Shown in pieces: positions 1 to 5,668 of a DNA stretch of 5,943 nt (position 1 is its first letter; every line of letters begins with the position of its first letter). The stretch comes from JAKLQJ01 sp964534135. GTDB lineage: Bacteria > Elusimicrobiota > Elusimicrobia > Elusimicrobiales > UBA9959. A model generated the notes under the pieces. It worked only from the letters and a program-made list of their open reading frames with translations. It was not told the DNA's origin and made no database searches. Where the stretch lies: positions 1-5,943 of the forward strand of contig CAZHQC010000126.1 in assembly GCA_964534135.1 (NCBI GenBank), in the 5' to 3' direction. Made by a program: the position numbers and the translations under genes.

Positions 1-135
1 CTTAATACTGCCAAATTAGCCGTATAAAAACAATAGACATACACAAACGTTACCGTTAATGCCAAAAATATAAAGTGAATTTAAGGATAGAAGATTCTAA
101 TTGAAATTGCGAATATGGAAAAATTTAAAAAATTT

Positions 136-141
136 TATACT
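136..141 (+). promoter_or_regulatory. possible -10 element of the operon promoter
   Basis: TATACT matches the sigma-70 -10 consensus at 5 of 6 bases and sits just upstream of the ribosome binding site. No good -35 lies at 16-18 bp: TTGAAA at 101-106 is too far for this -10 and would instead pair with TTTAAA at 124-129 (17 bp spacer, 4 of 6). In DNA this AT-rich such matches are common, so this is only a candidate. Bases 1-135 otherwise show no gene longer than an 8-codon open end that stops at 25-27. Confidence 0.25.
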
Positions 142-147
142 TCATAA

Positions 148-154
148 AAGGAAG
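148..154 (+). promoter_or_regulatory. Shine-Dalgarno site for the QueC-like gene
   Basis: AAGGAAG lies 8 nt before the ATG at 163. It is the only strong ribosome binding site ahead of the first two genes, and it fixes the start of the operon. Confidence 0.7.
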
Positions 155-162
155 ATAAAAAA

Positions 163-849
163 ATGACACCAAATAAATCAAAAATCATTGTTCTACATAG
201 TGGAGGTTTGGATTCAACACTATGTTTATTACAAGCACTTGAGCAAGGAAAACAAGTTATAAGTTTAGGAATTGATTACAATCAAAAGCACAAAATAGAG
301 AATCAATATGCATTTGCGCAATGCAAGTCTTTAAATATTGAGAGAAAAGTTATTAACCTTAAATGGGATAAACCCTTTAAGGTTATTCCAAAAAGAAGAA
401 GTGTAAATGAAATACGAAAGGATATTTCTCCAGCATTTTTAGAAGGGAGAAATATTGTATTTTTAGCTTTAGCATGTGCTGAATCTGCTGGTTTAAATTC
501 AAACGAAGTATGGATTGGTGTTAATTCACTTGATTTCTCTGGATATCCAGATTGTCGTCCTGAATTTATTGATTCATTTCGAGAGATGCTTAAATTTGGT
601 TATCCAAATGGACCTAAAATAATCACGCCATTAATAAATATGACCAAACCTGAAATTGCTCAAGAAGCATATCGTTTAGGAATAAGAAAAGGAGGAACAT
701 GGAGTTGTTATAGTCCTAAAATTTCAGAGAAAGGAATTCAACCATGTAATGAATGTGATGCTTGTGTTTTGCATAATTATGCTTGGAAAGAAATTAATTC
801 GGATATTCAATGTTCAGATAATAAATTCACAAATTTGAGTTTTAGATAA
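163..849 (+). CDS. QueC-like 7-cyano-7-deazaguanine (preQ0) synthase, first gene of operon
   Basis: A 228-residue cytosolic PP-loop ATPase of the QueC family. Canonical QueC uses ATP and ammonia to turn 7-carboxy-7-deazaguanine into preQ0. Seen: PP-loop SGGLDS at residues 13-18; YNQKH at 39-43, matching the family's GQ-H-EL motif; GRNIVFLALA at 95-104; SGYPDCRPEF at 126-135; and a C-terminal zinc-type cluster Cys182, Cys195, Cys198, Cys201. The first cluster spacing is 12 residues, whereas I recall 8 in standard QueC, and the usual Arg after the last Cys (CxLR) is His204. The start is supported by AAGGAAG 8 nt upstream. Its stop overlaps the next ATG by one base (TAATG). No queD, queE or folE is adjacent, and the downstream genes are defence-like. 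A role like QatC or the CBASS protein Cap9, both QueC homologues in immunity, is therefore as likely as tRNA queuosine synthesis. The family is confident; the exact reaction is not. Confidence 0.9.
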   Translation: MTPNKSKIIVLHSGGLDSTLCLLQALEQGKQVISLGIDYNQKHKIENQYAFAQCKSLNIERKVINLKWDKPFKVIPKRRSVNEIRKDISPAFLEGRNIVFLALACAESAGLNSNEVWIGVNSLDFSGYPDCRPEFIDSFREMLKFGYPNGPKIITPLINMTKPEIAQEAYRLGIRKGGTWSCYSPKISEKGIQPCNECDACVLHNYAWKEINSDIQCSDNKFTNLSFR

Positions 850-2048
850 TGTCATTAATTGGATTAATATCATGCGTAAGTGCTAAAAAAAAATATGCAA
901 CTAAAGCAAAAGATTTATACGCTTCGCCACTTTTTCTTTATTCAAAAAAATATGCTGAATTGAGGCTTGATAAATACTACATTCTCTCTGCAAAGTATGG
1001 GTTACTAAAACCAGATGATATTATTGAGCCGTATGAAGAAACACTGAATAATAAATCGAAAAAGGAACGTGTTCTTTGGTCACGTAAAGTTTTTAATAAA
1101 CTATCAAAAGAAATTAGCGTAAATGATAAGATAGTATTTTTAGCAGGAGAAAAATATAGAGAGTTTATAGGAAAATATTTATCAGAACAAAATATACTTT
1201 TTCAGACTCCTTTAAAAAAGCTTTCTATTGGTAAACAATTACAGTGGTATAAAAACTATAACTTAAACATTGATAGAGTAAATGATTTTAACAGACTATA
1301 TGATTTAGTTGAAAAACTAAAAAAGGGACTTGGATGTTTTCCTAAATTAAACAGCATCAATGGTTCAAAAATTTTACCCTCCAAAGGATTGTATTTGTTT
1401 TTCGAGGATGGAGAATATCGAACAACATCTCCTTTTATAAATAGAATAACTAGAATTGGCACTCATGCTGTATCTAAAGGATCATCCTCAACCCTTTGGA
1501 ATAGGCTTAGAACACATCGGGGAGGTGCCAATCTTGGAGGAAATCATCGTGGCTCTGTTTTTCGATTACATGTAGGTAACTCTATTATTAATAGAAGAAA
1601 TCTTGAATTGAAAACATGGGGAGTTGGACAAAATGCAAGTAAAGAAATTAAACAGAAAGAAATTTACATGGAAAAGATGGTATCCGAATTCATTGGAAAT
1701 ATGAGTGTTCTTTGGTTAAATATTGCCGATGAACCAACTAAATTCAGTGACAGGTCGTATTTAGAAAAAAACTTAATAGCATTATTGTCTTCGTATAATT
1801 TCAATCTGGATAAATCAAGTCATTTATGGTTAGGAAATTATAATAGCAATTTATTTATAAAAAAATCTTCTCTTTGGAATGTAAATTATGTTAACCTAAA
1901 ATATGATTCAAAATTCATAGAGATATTTGAATATTACGTGAATATGACAATTGGCAATATTCCTTTATCACAGAAGTCAATAGTACCAGTCGAGTGGCAT
2001 AACTTACAAAGTAATAATCAGCAATTAAGGTTGTTTAATAATGGATAA
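849..2048 (+). CDS. DUF6884-like domain fused to a GIY-YIG-type nuclease domain
   Basis: A 399-residue two-domain protein. The N-terminal ~135 residues resemble the DUF6884 type: LISC at 6-9, KDLYASPLF at 21-29, YILSAKYGLL at 44-53, PYEETL at 61-66 and LAGEKYR at 98-104. Its biochemical role is unknown to me. The C-terminal half (about 175-345) has the layout of a divergent GIY-YIG endonuclease: GLY at 180-182 for GIY, RIGTH at 202-206 for YIG, an Arg-rich helix LWNRLRTHRGG at 216-226 with candidate catalytic Arg219, GNHRGSVFRL at 231-240, and Glu306 in LEKNLIALL as a candidate metal ligand. WLG at 327-329 and SLWN at 341-344 are further conserved-looking blocks. Translation is probably coupled to the preceding gene (TAATG), since only a weak Shine-Dalgarno is seen. 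The end overlaps the next gene by 8 bp. The likely role is cutting or recognising nucleic acid, perhaps as a sensor or effector; this is inference. Confidence 0.75.
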   Translation: MSLIGLISCVSAKKKYATKAKDLYASPLFLYSKKYAELRLDKYYILSAKYGLLKPDDIIEPYEETLNNKSKKERVLWSRKVFNKLSKEISVNDKIVFLAGEKYREFIGKYLSEQNILFQTPLKKLSIGKQLQWYKNYNLNIDRVNDFNRLYDLVEKLKKGLGCFPKLNSINGSKILPSKGLYLFFEDGEYRTTSPFINRITRIGTHAVSKGSSSTLWNRLRTHRGGANLGGNHRGSVFRLHVGNSIINRRNLELKTWGVGQNASKEIKQKEIYMEKMVSEFIGNMSVLWLNIADEPTKFSDRSYLEKNLIALLSSYNFNLDKSSHLWLGNYNSNLFIKKSSLWNVNYVNLKYDSKFIEIFEYYVNMTIGNIPLSQKSIVPVEWHNLQSNNQQLRLFNNG

Positions 2049-3669
2049 AATTGAATTATTAAAAAAATATGCCAGTGCTATTGTACATATAAGACAGCAA
2101 TTAAATGCAGATAAATTCGGTCTTGTTTTTGGCTCTGGCATTAGTAAACCGTTTAAAATTCCTAATTGGAATGAGTTGATAAAGCGAATCGCAAATAATA
2201 AAGAAATTGAGGGCAATGAAATATTGAATTTTAAAAAAGACTCAAGTCCCCAATCGTCTTTAACCCAAATGCTTTTTGAACACTATAAAGCCAAAAAAAT
2301 TAATAAAGAATCAGTTCAATCAAAAATATATAATAAAGAATTTGAAAAAACTATCCAGTCAAAATGGGTAAACATAATTCATGAAGAACTTTGGAGAGAT
2401 TTTAATGAGGAACTTATTGAAGAAGGAAAGCATCCATATCTTGATTCCTTTATTGATATAGTTAAAAAATCAAATCTTACCATCAATTATAATTTTGATG
2501 ATACAATACAACAAATTATTTCTAGAAGAAGATCAGAATTTGAAAAAGAAGCGGGTGTAAAAGGATTTGAAACAGTATGGGACGCTCGACTGCAATTCCA
2601 ATCAACAAAAGGAATAATTTATCACCCAAATGGATTTTTACCTTCACAAAAAATAGAAGGCTCAAGTAATTTTTTAGTTTTTTCTGAAGACTCATTTGCT
2701 GATCAACTTATTGCATCAATGTCTGGACACTATTCTACTCTGCTTCATCATCTATCAAAAAATACTTGTTTATTTGTAGGATTATCATTAGAAGATAGTA
2801 CACTTAAACATTTGCTTCGACAAAGCTCACAAATAAGTCCTGGACACTATCATTACTATATTGCATACTCAAGAGATTCTTCCAAAATTACTACCGATCA
2901 AAAGAATGCAATAATTAAATCTAATTTTGAATTATATAACCTTATAACACTATTCTTAAATGATGATGAAATTAAAACTATTGGTGAATTAATCCAAATG
3001 GAAGATAATGACCTGGAAGAGCTTGGTACTATATATAAAATACCACTAAAGTACATATATTATATTACTGGCGTAGTTGGATGCGGTAAAACGACAACTC
3101 TTTCATATTTCAGGGATTTAAGTACGCATTCAGAATGGCCAGATCCAAAAAATCCACTTCTTGCAATTCCTTCGTATGAATTAACCTCAGATCAAAGAAA
3201 AGAAGTGGACGAATGGCTTGCAATGATGTTTTTTAAAAAAAACAAGAATATTCGCAATCAATATTTCGGGATAAATGTAATAGATAGAACTCCTCTTGAT
3301 CCTTTAACTTTTACAAAATTAGAAGACAGAAAAAATAAGGCAATATTGTTAGACAAGCAGATAACTAAAGGTGTACCTGAATATAGAATTGAATCAGGGT
3401 CAATAATACTTCTAACGGGTGATAAAGAAGCAATTGCTAGAAGGATTAGAATGAGAATGAAATCAGATAAACAATACAATTCTACTGATGTGGAAGAAAT
3501 GTATAAATACTTTACAGAAATTTTTAGTTTTCTAAATAACGTGAAAGAAATAGATACAAATGATTTGTCGGAACATGAAGTTGTAAAGATAGTTGCCCGT
3601 ATTATTCATCTTGATGATTATTTACCCGATGATCTGCACAATGTTCTTGATAAACTAAAAGAGGGATAA
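2041..3669 (+). CDS. SIR2-like domain fused to a P-loop nucleoside/nucleotide kinase-like domain
   Basis: A 542-residue protein. The N-terminal ~300 residues show SIR2-family motifs: GSGIS at 31-35 for the GAGxS NAD-binding loop, PNWNELI at 41-47, TINYNFDD at 147-154 for the T-N-Y-D strand with Asn149, YHPNG at 194-198, SEDSFADQ at 215-222, and FVGLSLEDSTLKHLL at 245-259. The HG pair that normally carries the catalytic His reads Asn197-Gly198, with a His two residues earlier. The C-terminal ~205 residues begin with a Walker A loop, GVVGCGKTTT at 344-353. They continue with VIDRTPLDP at 413-421, like the DR(S) block of thymidylate and deoxynucleoside kinases, IILLTGDKEAIARRI at 455-469, and an Arg-rich LID-like stretch to 474. 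No AAA or STAND signature (sensor, long C-terminal repeats) is visible. SIR2 domains in defence proteins commonly destroy NAD+. Here the joined kinase-like part suggests a nucleotide is the sensed or processed molecule. The kinase assignment is tentative. Confidence 0.75.
   Translation: MDKIELLKKYASAIVHIRQQLNADKFGLVFGSGISKPFKIPNWNELIKRIANNKEIEGNEILNFKKDSSPQSSLTQMLFEHYKAKKINKESVQSKIYNKEFEKTIQSKWVNIIHEELWRDFNEELIEEGKHPYLDSFIDIVKKSNLTINYNFDDTIQQIISRRRSEFEKEAGVKGFETVWDARLQFQSTKGIIYHPNGFLPSQKIEGSSNFLVFSEDSFADQLIASMSGHYSTLLHHLSKNTCLFVGLSLEDSTLKHLLRQSSQISPGHYHYYIAYSRDSSKITTDQKNAIIKSNFELYNLITLFLNDDEIKTIGELIQMEDNDLEELGTIYKIPLKYIYYITGVVGCGKTTTLSYFRDLSTHSEWPDPKNPLLAIPSYELTSDQRKEVDEWLAMMFFKKNKNIRNQYFGINVIDRTPLDPLTFTKLEDRKNKAILLDKQITKGVPEYRIESGSIILLTGDKEAIARRIRMRMKSDKQYNSTDVEEMYKYFTEIFSFLNNVKEIDTNDLSEHEVVKIVARIIHLDDYLPDDLHNVLDKLKEG
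3661..3665 (+). promoter_or_regulatory. Shine-Dalgarno for the deoxyribosyltransferase, inside the preceding gene
   Basis: GAGGG (AGAGGG including 3660) sits 5 nt before the ATG at 3671 and overlaps the last codons of the SIR2-kinase gene. This allows the terminal gene independent initiation in addition to coupling. Confidence 0.55.
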
Positions 3670-3670
3670 T

Positions 3671-4144
3671 ATGAATATTTATTTAGCAGCTCCATTATTT
3701 AATGAGATGGAAAGATCGCAAAATCGAAGATTTACAGATTTTCTTGAAAAAGAAAATCAGAAAGTTTATCTGCCTCAAAGAGATGGTGGTCTGTTTTATG
3801 ATTATGTAAAAGAAGGTTATTCAATAATGGATGCAAGAAAACACATTTTTAATAAAGATATTAAAGCAATTCATAATTCAGATATCATTTTGTGTCTTTT
3901 AGATGGGCGCGTTTTAGACGAAGGAATGTGTATTGAATTGGGAATTGCATTTGAAAAAGAAAAAATTTGCATTGGTTTTAAAACTGACGAAAGATGCCAA
4001 GATAAGTATGGTAATAATATTATGCTTGATGGTGTAGTATCAAAAATATTTAACAATAAAATTGAATTGATTGGTTATTTAAACAAAATCAAAATGAATA
4101 ATTTTTCGGTAGAGCAAATAACAGACGTTAATGCAATATTATGA
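3671..4144 (+). CDS. nucleoside 2-deoxyribosyltransferase family protein
   Basis: A 157-residue protein of normal length for this family of small cytosolic enzymes. Classical members swap the base of a 2'-deoxynucleoside for a free base through a covalent glutamyl intermediate; relatives hydrolyse nucleotides. Seen: the N-terminal strand IYLAAPLF at 3-10 with Tyr4, matching the family's YlAgPlF; the helix-start block KHIFNKDIKAIHNSDIILC ending in Asp71; and DGRVLDEGMCIELGIA at 78-93, which holds Asp78, the DEG turn at 83-85 and Glu89 at the nucleophile position. KTDER at 104-108 matches the C-terminal substrate-side motif. All expected catalytic positions appear intact, so an active enzyme is likely. 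It follows the SIR2-kinase gene after one base and is the last gene of the operon. The fold is related to TIR/SLOG-type NAD- and nucleotide-handling domains used in immunity, so production or removal of a nucleotide signal is an alternative to salvage. Confidence 0.85.
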   Translation: MNIYLAAPLFNEMERSQNRRFTDFLEKENQKVYLPQRDGGLFYDYVKEGYSIMDARKHIFNKDIKAIHNSDIILCLLDGRVLDEGMCIELGIAFEKEKICIGFKTDERCQDKYGNNIMLDGVVSKIFNNKIELIGYLNKIKMNNFSVEQITDVNAIL

Positions 4145-4202
4145 CAATTAAAAGCTCCAAGTTTCCAAGATAAGAAAAGTATATTATTTTGGACATAAAA
4201 AG

Positions 4203-4262
4203 ACCGAACAAAACATTTCAGCGGATGTCAAAAAACGGTACCGCTGAATATAAGTGTTCAGT
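4203..4262 (+). other. attC-like integron recombination site 1
   Basis: This 60-bp site begins 58 bp after the operon. R'' ACCGAAC (4203-4209) is followed by a 5-nt spacer and L'' ATTTCAGCGG (4215-4224). L' CCGCTGAAT (4241-4249), a 6-nt spacer and R' GTTCAGT (4256-4262) complete it. R'' and R' are complementary at 6 of 7 positions. L''/L' pair fully except one extra T in L'', like the extrahelical base of attC. R' departs from the GTTRRRY consensus by a C at the fourth base. The predicted crossover is between G4256 and T4257. Confidence 0.6.
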
Positions 4263-4357
4263 GGTATAAATATGGATTATGTTATTGAAGGTCTAATTGC
4301 AAAATACGATGTTCTAAAATAGGCCATTCTAGCCGACTTCCGAAGTTAAAATAAAAA
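4256..4357 (+). repeat. diverged direct repeat, copy A
   Basis: About 102 bp that aligns to 5662-5764 at an offset of 1406 bp (1407 after a one-base indel near 4330), with roughly 85-90% identity by eye. It starts at the GTTC of attC site 1. It contains a 16-codon frame (ATG 4272 to TAG 4320-4322) that is longer in copy B. Looser similarity continues to a GCGCTTATGA stretch at about 4375-4384. It could be a cassette leader or the relic of a short gene. Confidence 0.8.
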
Positions 4358-4421
4358 AATCACAAAGGTTTTACGCGCTTATGAACATATGTATTTTAAA
4401 AAAGTATTAGGCGTACTATGC

Positions 4422-4450
4422 TTGACACGATATTTAATAATGAATAGGAT
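4422..4450 (+). promoter_or_regulatory. sigma-70-type promoter for the MtlR-like gene
   Basis: A perfect -35 TTGACA (4422-4427), a 17-bp spacer and TAGGAT (4445-4450, 4 of 6 matches to TATAAT). Transcription would begin near 4457, about 45 nt before the ATG at 4502. It lies inside the predicted cassette, so the gene would not depend on an upstream array promoter. Confidence 0.6.
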
Positions 4451-4501
4451 AATCAATGTAATAGAAAAAATGCGTGGAGTGATGAGTGGACACAAAAAAT
4501 T

Positions 4502-5092
4502 ATGAAAGAAAAAATCAAAAAAAATCTATTTCCAGAATCTCATCATTGGTGCGATTTCTTTGAAAAAGAAATTAAAGTAGAGACCCCTCGTGCAATGGCT
4601 ATTCTTTCATCATCAATACTTGATGAAGCTCTGACTCATTTATTAAAAACCGCTTTGTTGCCTTGTTCAACCGGCAATGATTCTCTTTTTGATGGTGCTT
4701 ATTCACCACTTGGGAGTTTCAGTTCAAAAATAGATTTCGCTAATCGAATGGGTTTACTTAACGCAGGTGTTACACAAAGCCTTCATCTAATCAGAAAAAT
4801 TCGTAATGATTTCGCTCACGATATTTCAAATTGTTCTTTTGATTCTACAAGCATACGAAGTCGAGTTCGTGAGATTAAAAGACTTAATGACGTAGTAAAA
4901 CCAGAAAAACGCACACACTTTCCAGATGGAACAGTTGGTGATTTTCAAGCTTCGGTTTCATGGTTGATATTCTGGCTATGGCATATTGTGGAAACAATGC
5001 CAAAACGATGCCCTGAATGTGGGTTATTGCATAGTCAAAAAACAAAAAAAAGTCAAAAGAATAAAAAAAGTCTAACAAGTCAATCCACCTGA
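4502..5092 (+). CDS. MtlR (mannitol repressor)-family protein, cassette gene
   Basis: A 196-residue protein. Residues about 28-130 match the MtlR/YggD all-helical family: AMAILSSSILDEALTHLL at 31-48, LFDGAYSPLGSFSSKI at 62-77 and HLIRKIRNDFAHDI at 95-108, the last two being the family's hallmark blocks. E. coli MtlR represses mannitol utilisation without a clear DNA-binding domain. Stand-alone relatives are common in accessory DNA and have no known function, so a sugar role here is not supported. After a Trp-rich helix (SWLIFWLWH, 153-161), a CPEC pair at 170-173 and a Lys/Ser/Gln-rich tail look added; the last codons run into attC site 2. Only a weak ribosome site is seen (AGTGGA, 11 nt upstream). 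The frame is open back to the TAG at 4445, but no other ATG occurs in it. Confidence 0.8.
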   Translation: MKEKIKKNLFPESHHWCDFFEKEIKVETPRAMAILSSSILDEALTHLLKTALLPCSTGNDSLFDGAYSPLGSFSSKIDFANRMGLLNAGVTQSLHLIRKIRNDFAHDISNCSFDSTSIRSRVREIKRLNDVVKPEKRTHFPDGTVGDFQASVSWLIFWLWHIVETMPKRCPECGLLHSQKTKKSQKNKKSLTSQST

Positions 5093-5144
5093 TCTTTTCC
5101 GCGACTAAAGCCGTTCCAAAGGCAGGTGAATTCCGATGTTAGGA
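5070..5144 (+). other. attC-like integron recombination site 2
   Basis: The clearest of the three, 75 bp. R'' GTCTAAC (5070-5076) fits RYYYAAC exactly. After a short spacer, L'' TCCACCTG (5084-5091) pairs with L' CAGGTGA (5123-5129) perfectly, except for one extra C in L''. This corresponds to the extrahelical G on the bottom strand recognised by IntI. R' GTTAGGA (5138-5144) misses GTTRRRY only at the last base. Crossover is predicted between G5138 and T5139. Confidence 0.75.
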
Positions 5145-5146
5145 GG
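5141..5146 (+). promoter_or_regulatory. Shine-Dalgarno that decides the start at 5151
   Basis: AGGAGG lies 4 nt before the ATG at 5151. An in-frame ATG at 5136 would place this site inside the coding region and within the attC arm, so 5151 is preferred. The site overlaps the R' box, so it arrives with the cassette. Confidence 0.7.
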
Positions 5147-5150
5147 AAAT

Positions 5151-5633
5151 ATGGATAATAATCCATTACAAGAGAACAAAGGAAAGATAAAATCATCGTC
5201 AGAAATCACTAGATTAATGGTTAAAACATTATCATTGATACAAGGTCCCCAATTTTCAATAGAATTACCTATATTATGGCGATTTAAAAAAAGAGAAAGA
5301 CAGAAATCAATCGAAGAGCAAAAAACAGAACTAATTAAAGAATTACTTGCAAATGACATTGATCCTGAATTATTTGATATTTTGTTAACAAATGAAACTA
5401 ATCGTAAATTAAAAGTGCACTTTGGAATTGTATTTCTCATTCTAACATTAGTATTTACATTACTATCATACGCAATTGTAGTACTTAACTCAATTTATAG
5501 TTGGAACATACCACAAATAGCTATTACCGCCTTAATCATAGAGATACCCATACAATTTATCGGGTTGTTGTATATTGTAGCTAGAAATTTATTTCCCACT
5601 GAAACTCCTAACAAAGCAATCCAGCGGACTTGA
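5151..5633 (+). CDS. small two-helix membrane protein of unknown function, cassette gene
   Basis: A 160-residue protein I do not recognise. The first ~88 residues are polar and probably cytoplasmic, with a charged helical stretch (KKRERQKSIEEQKTELIKELL, about 46-66) and then DPELFDILL at 71-79. Two hydrophobic segments follow: about 90-113 (FGIVFLILTLVFTLLSYAIV) and about 122-144, separated by a short SIYSWN loop. A two-pass topology with both ends inside is therefore likely; no signal peptide is seen. The tail PNKAIQRT is simply translation through attC site 3 (CTAACAAAGCAATCCAGCGG), so it is probably not functional sequence. Small membrane proteins of this kind are frequent in cassette arrays, some acting in stress or phage defence, but nothing here assigns a role. 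Confidence 0.8.
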   Translation: MDNNPLQENKGKIKSSSEITRLMVKTLSLIQGPQFSIELPILWRFKKRERQKSIEEQKTELIKELLANDIDPELFDILLTNETNRKLKVHFGIVFLILTLVFTLLSYAIVVLNSIYSWNIPQIAITALIIEIPIQFIGLLYIVARNLFPTETPNKAIQRT

Positions 5634-5668
5634 ACCGTCAGCTCAAGCCTCTGATTTCTTCGTTCGGT
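5606..5668 (+). other. attC-like integron recombination site 3
   Basis: A 63-bp site. R'' TCCTAAC (5606-5612) has T for the first purine. After a 5-nt spacer comes L'' AATCCAG (5618-5624); L' CTGATT (5651-5656) pairs with it except for one extra C in L'', in the same place as in site 2. A 5-nt spacer then leads to R' GTTCGGT (5662-5668). A central hairpin CTTGA/TCAAG (5628-5632 with 5643-5647) closes the stem. R' is the exact reverse complement of R'' of site 1. Confidence 0.6.

Larger units (their letters stand above)
4257..5138 (+). mobile_element. predicted integron gene cassette carrying the MtlR-like gene
   Basis: The 882-bp unit runs between the predicted crossover points of attC-like sites 1 and 2. 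It holds repeat copy A, a promoter, one gene, and its own attC at the 3' end in the usual gene-then-attC order. The gene's stop codon lies inside L'' of attC site 2, which is typical of compact cassettes. The long (about 245 bp) leader with its own promoter is less usual for a cassette. No integrase or attI is present in the window. Confidence 0.55.
5139..5662 (+). mobile_element. predicted integron gene cassette carrying a small membrane protein
   Basis: A compact 524-bp unit from the crossover of attC-like site 2 to that of site 3. The coding start is only 12 bases in and the coding end lies inside attC site 3. The gene fills almost the whole unit, which is the standard architecture of an integron cassette. 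Confidence 0.65.

Noticed and set aside
1..62. Possible attC remnant with GTTACCG (49-55) or GTTAATG (55-61) as R' box
   Set aside because: No matching R'' box and no L''/L' arms could be found; neither fits GTTRRRY, and AACGTT nearby is a simple palindrome.
163..849. Plain queuosine-biosynthesis gene
   Set aside because: Not excluded biochemically, but no queD/E/F or folE neighbour is present and the operon partners are unrelated to tRNA modification, so this is not the preferred reading.
1256..2216. Minus-strand open frames at 1256-1462 and 2025-2216
   Set aside because: They lie opposite well-supported genes with recognisable domains, have no ribosome sites and no family resemblance; they are shadows of AT-rich coding sequence.
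3258..4056. Minus-strand open frames at 3258-3479 and 3871-4056
   Set aside because: Antisense to the kinase-like domain and to the deoxyribosyltransferase active-site region; hydrophobic composition follows from complementing charged codons.
4470..4505. 11-codon leader frame overlapping the MtlR-like start by ATGA
   Set aside because: No Shine-Dalgarno at a usable distance from either ATG in the frame, and no sign of attenuator structure.
5136..5150. Upstream ATG at 5136 as start of the membrane protein
   Set aside because: It falls within the attC arm and precedes the AGGAGG site, which points to 5151.
4884..5440. Minus-strand frames at 4884-5078 and 5105-5440
   Set aside because: They overlap the MtlR-like and membrane-protein genes and cross attC site 2; Phe/Leu/Asp runs are reversals of Lys-rich stretches.
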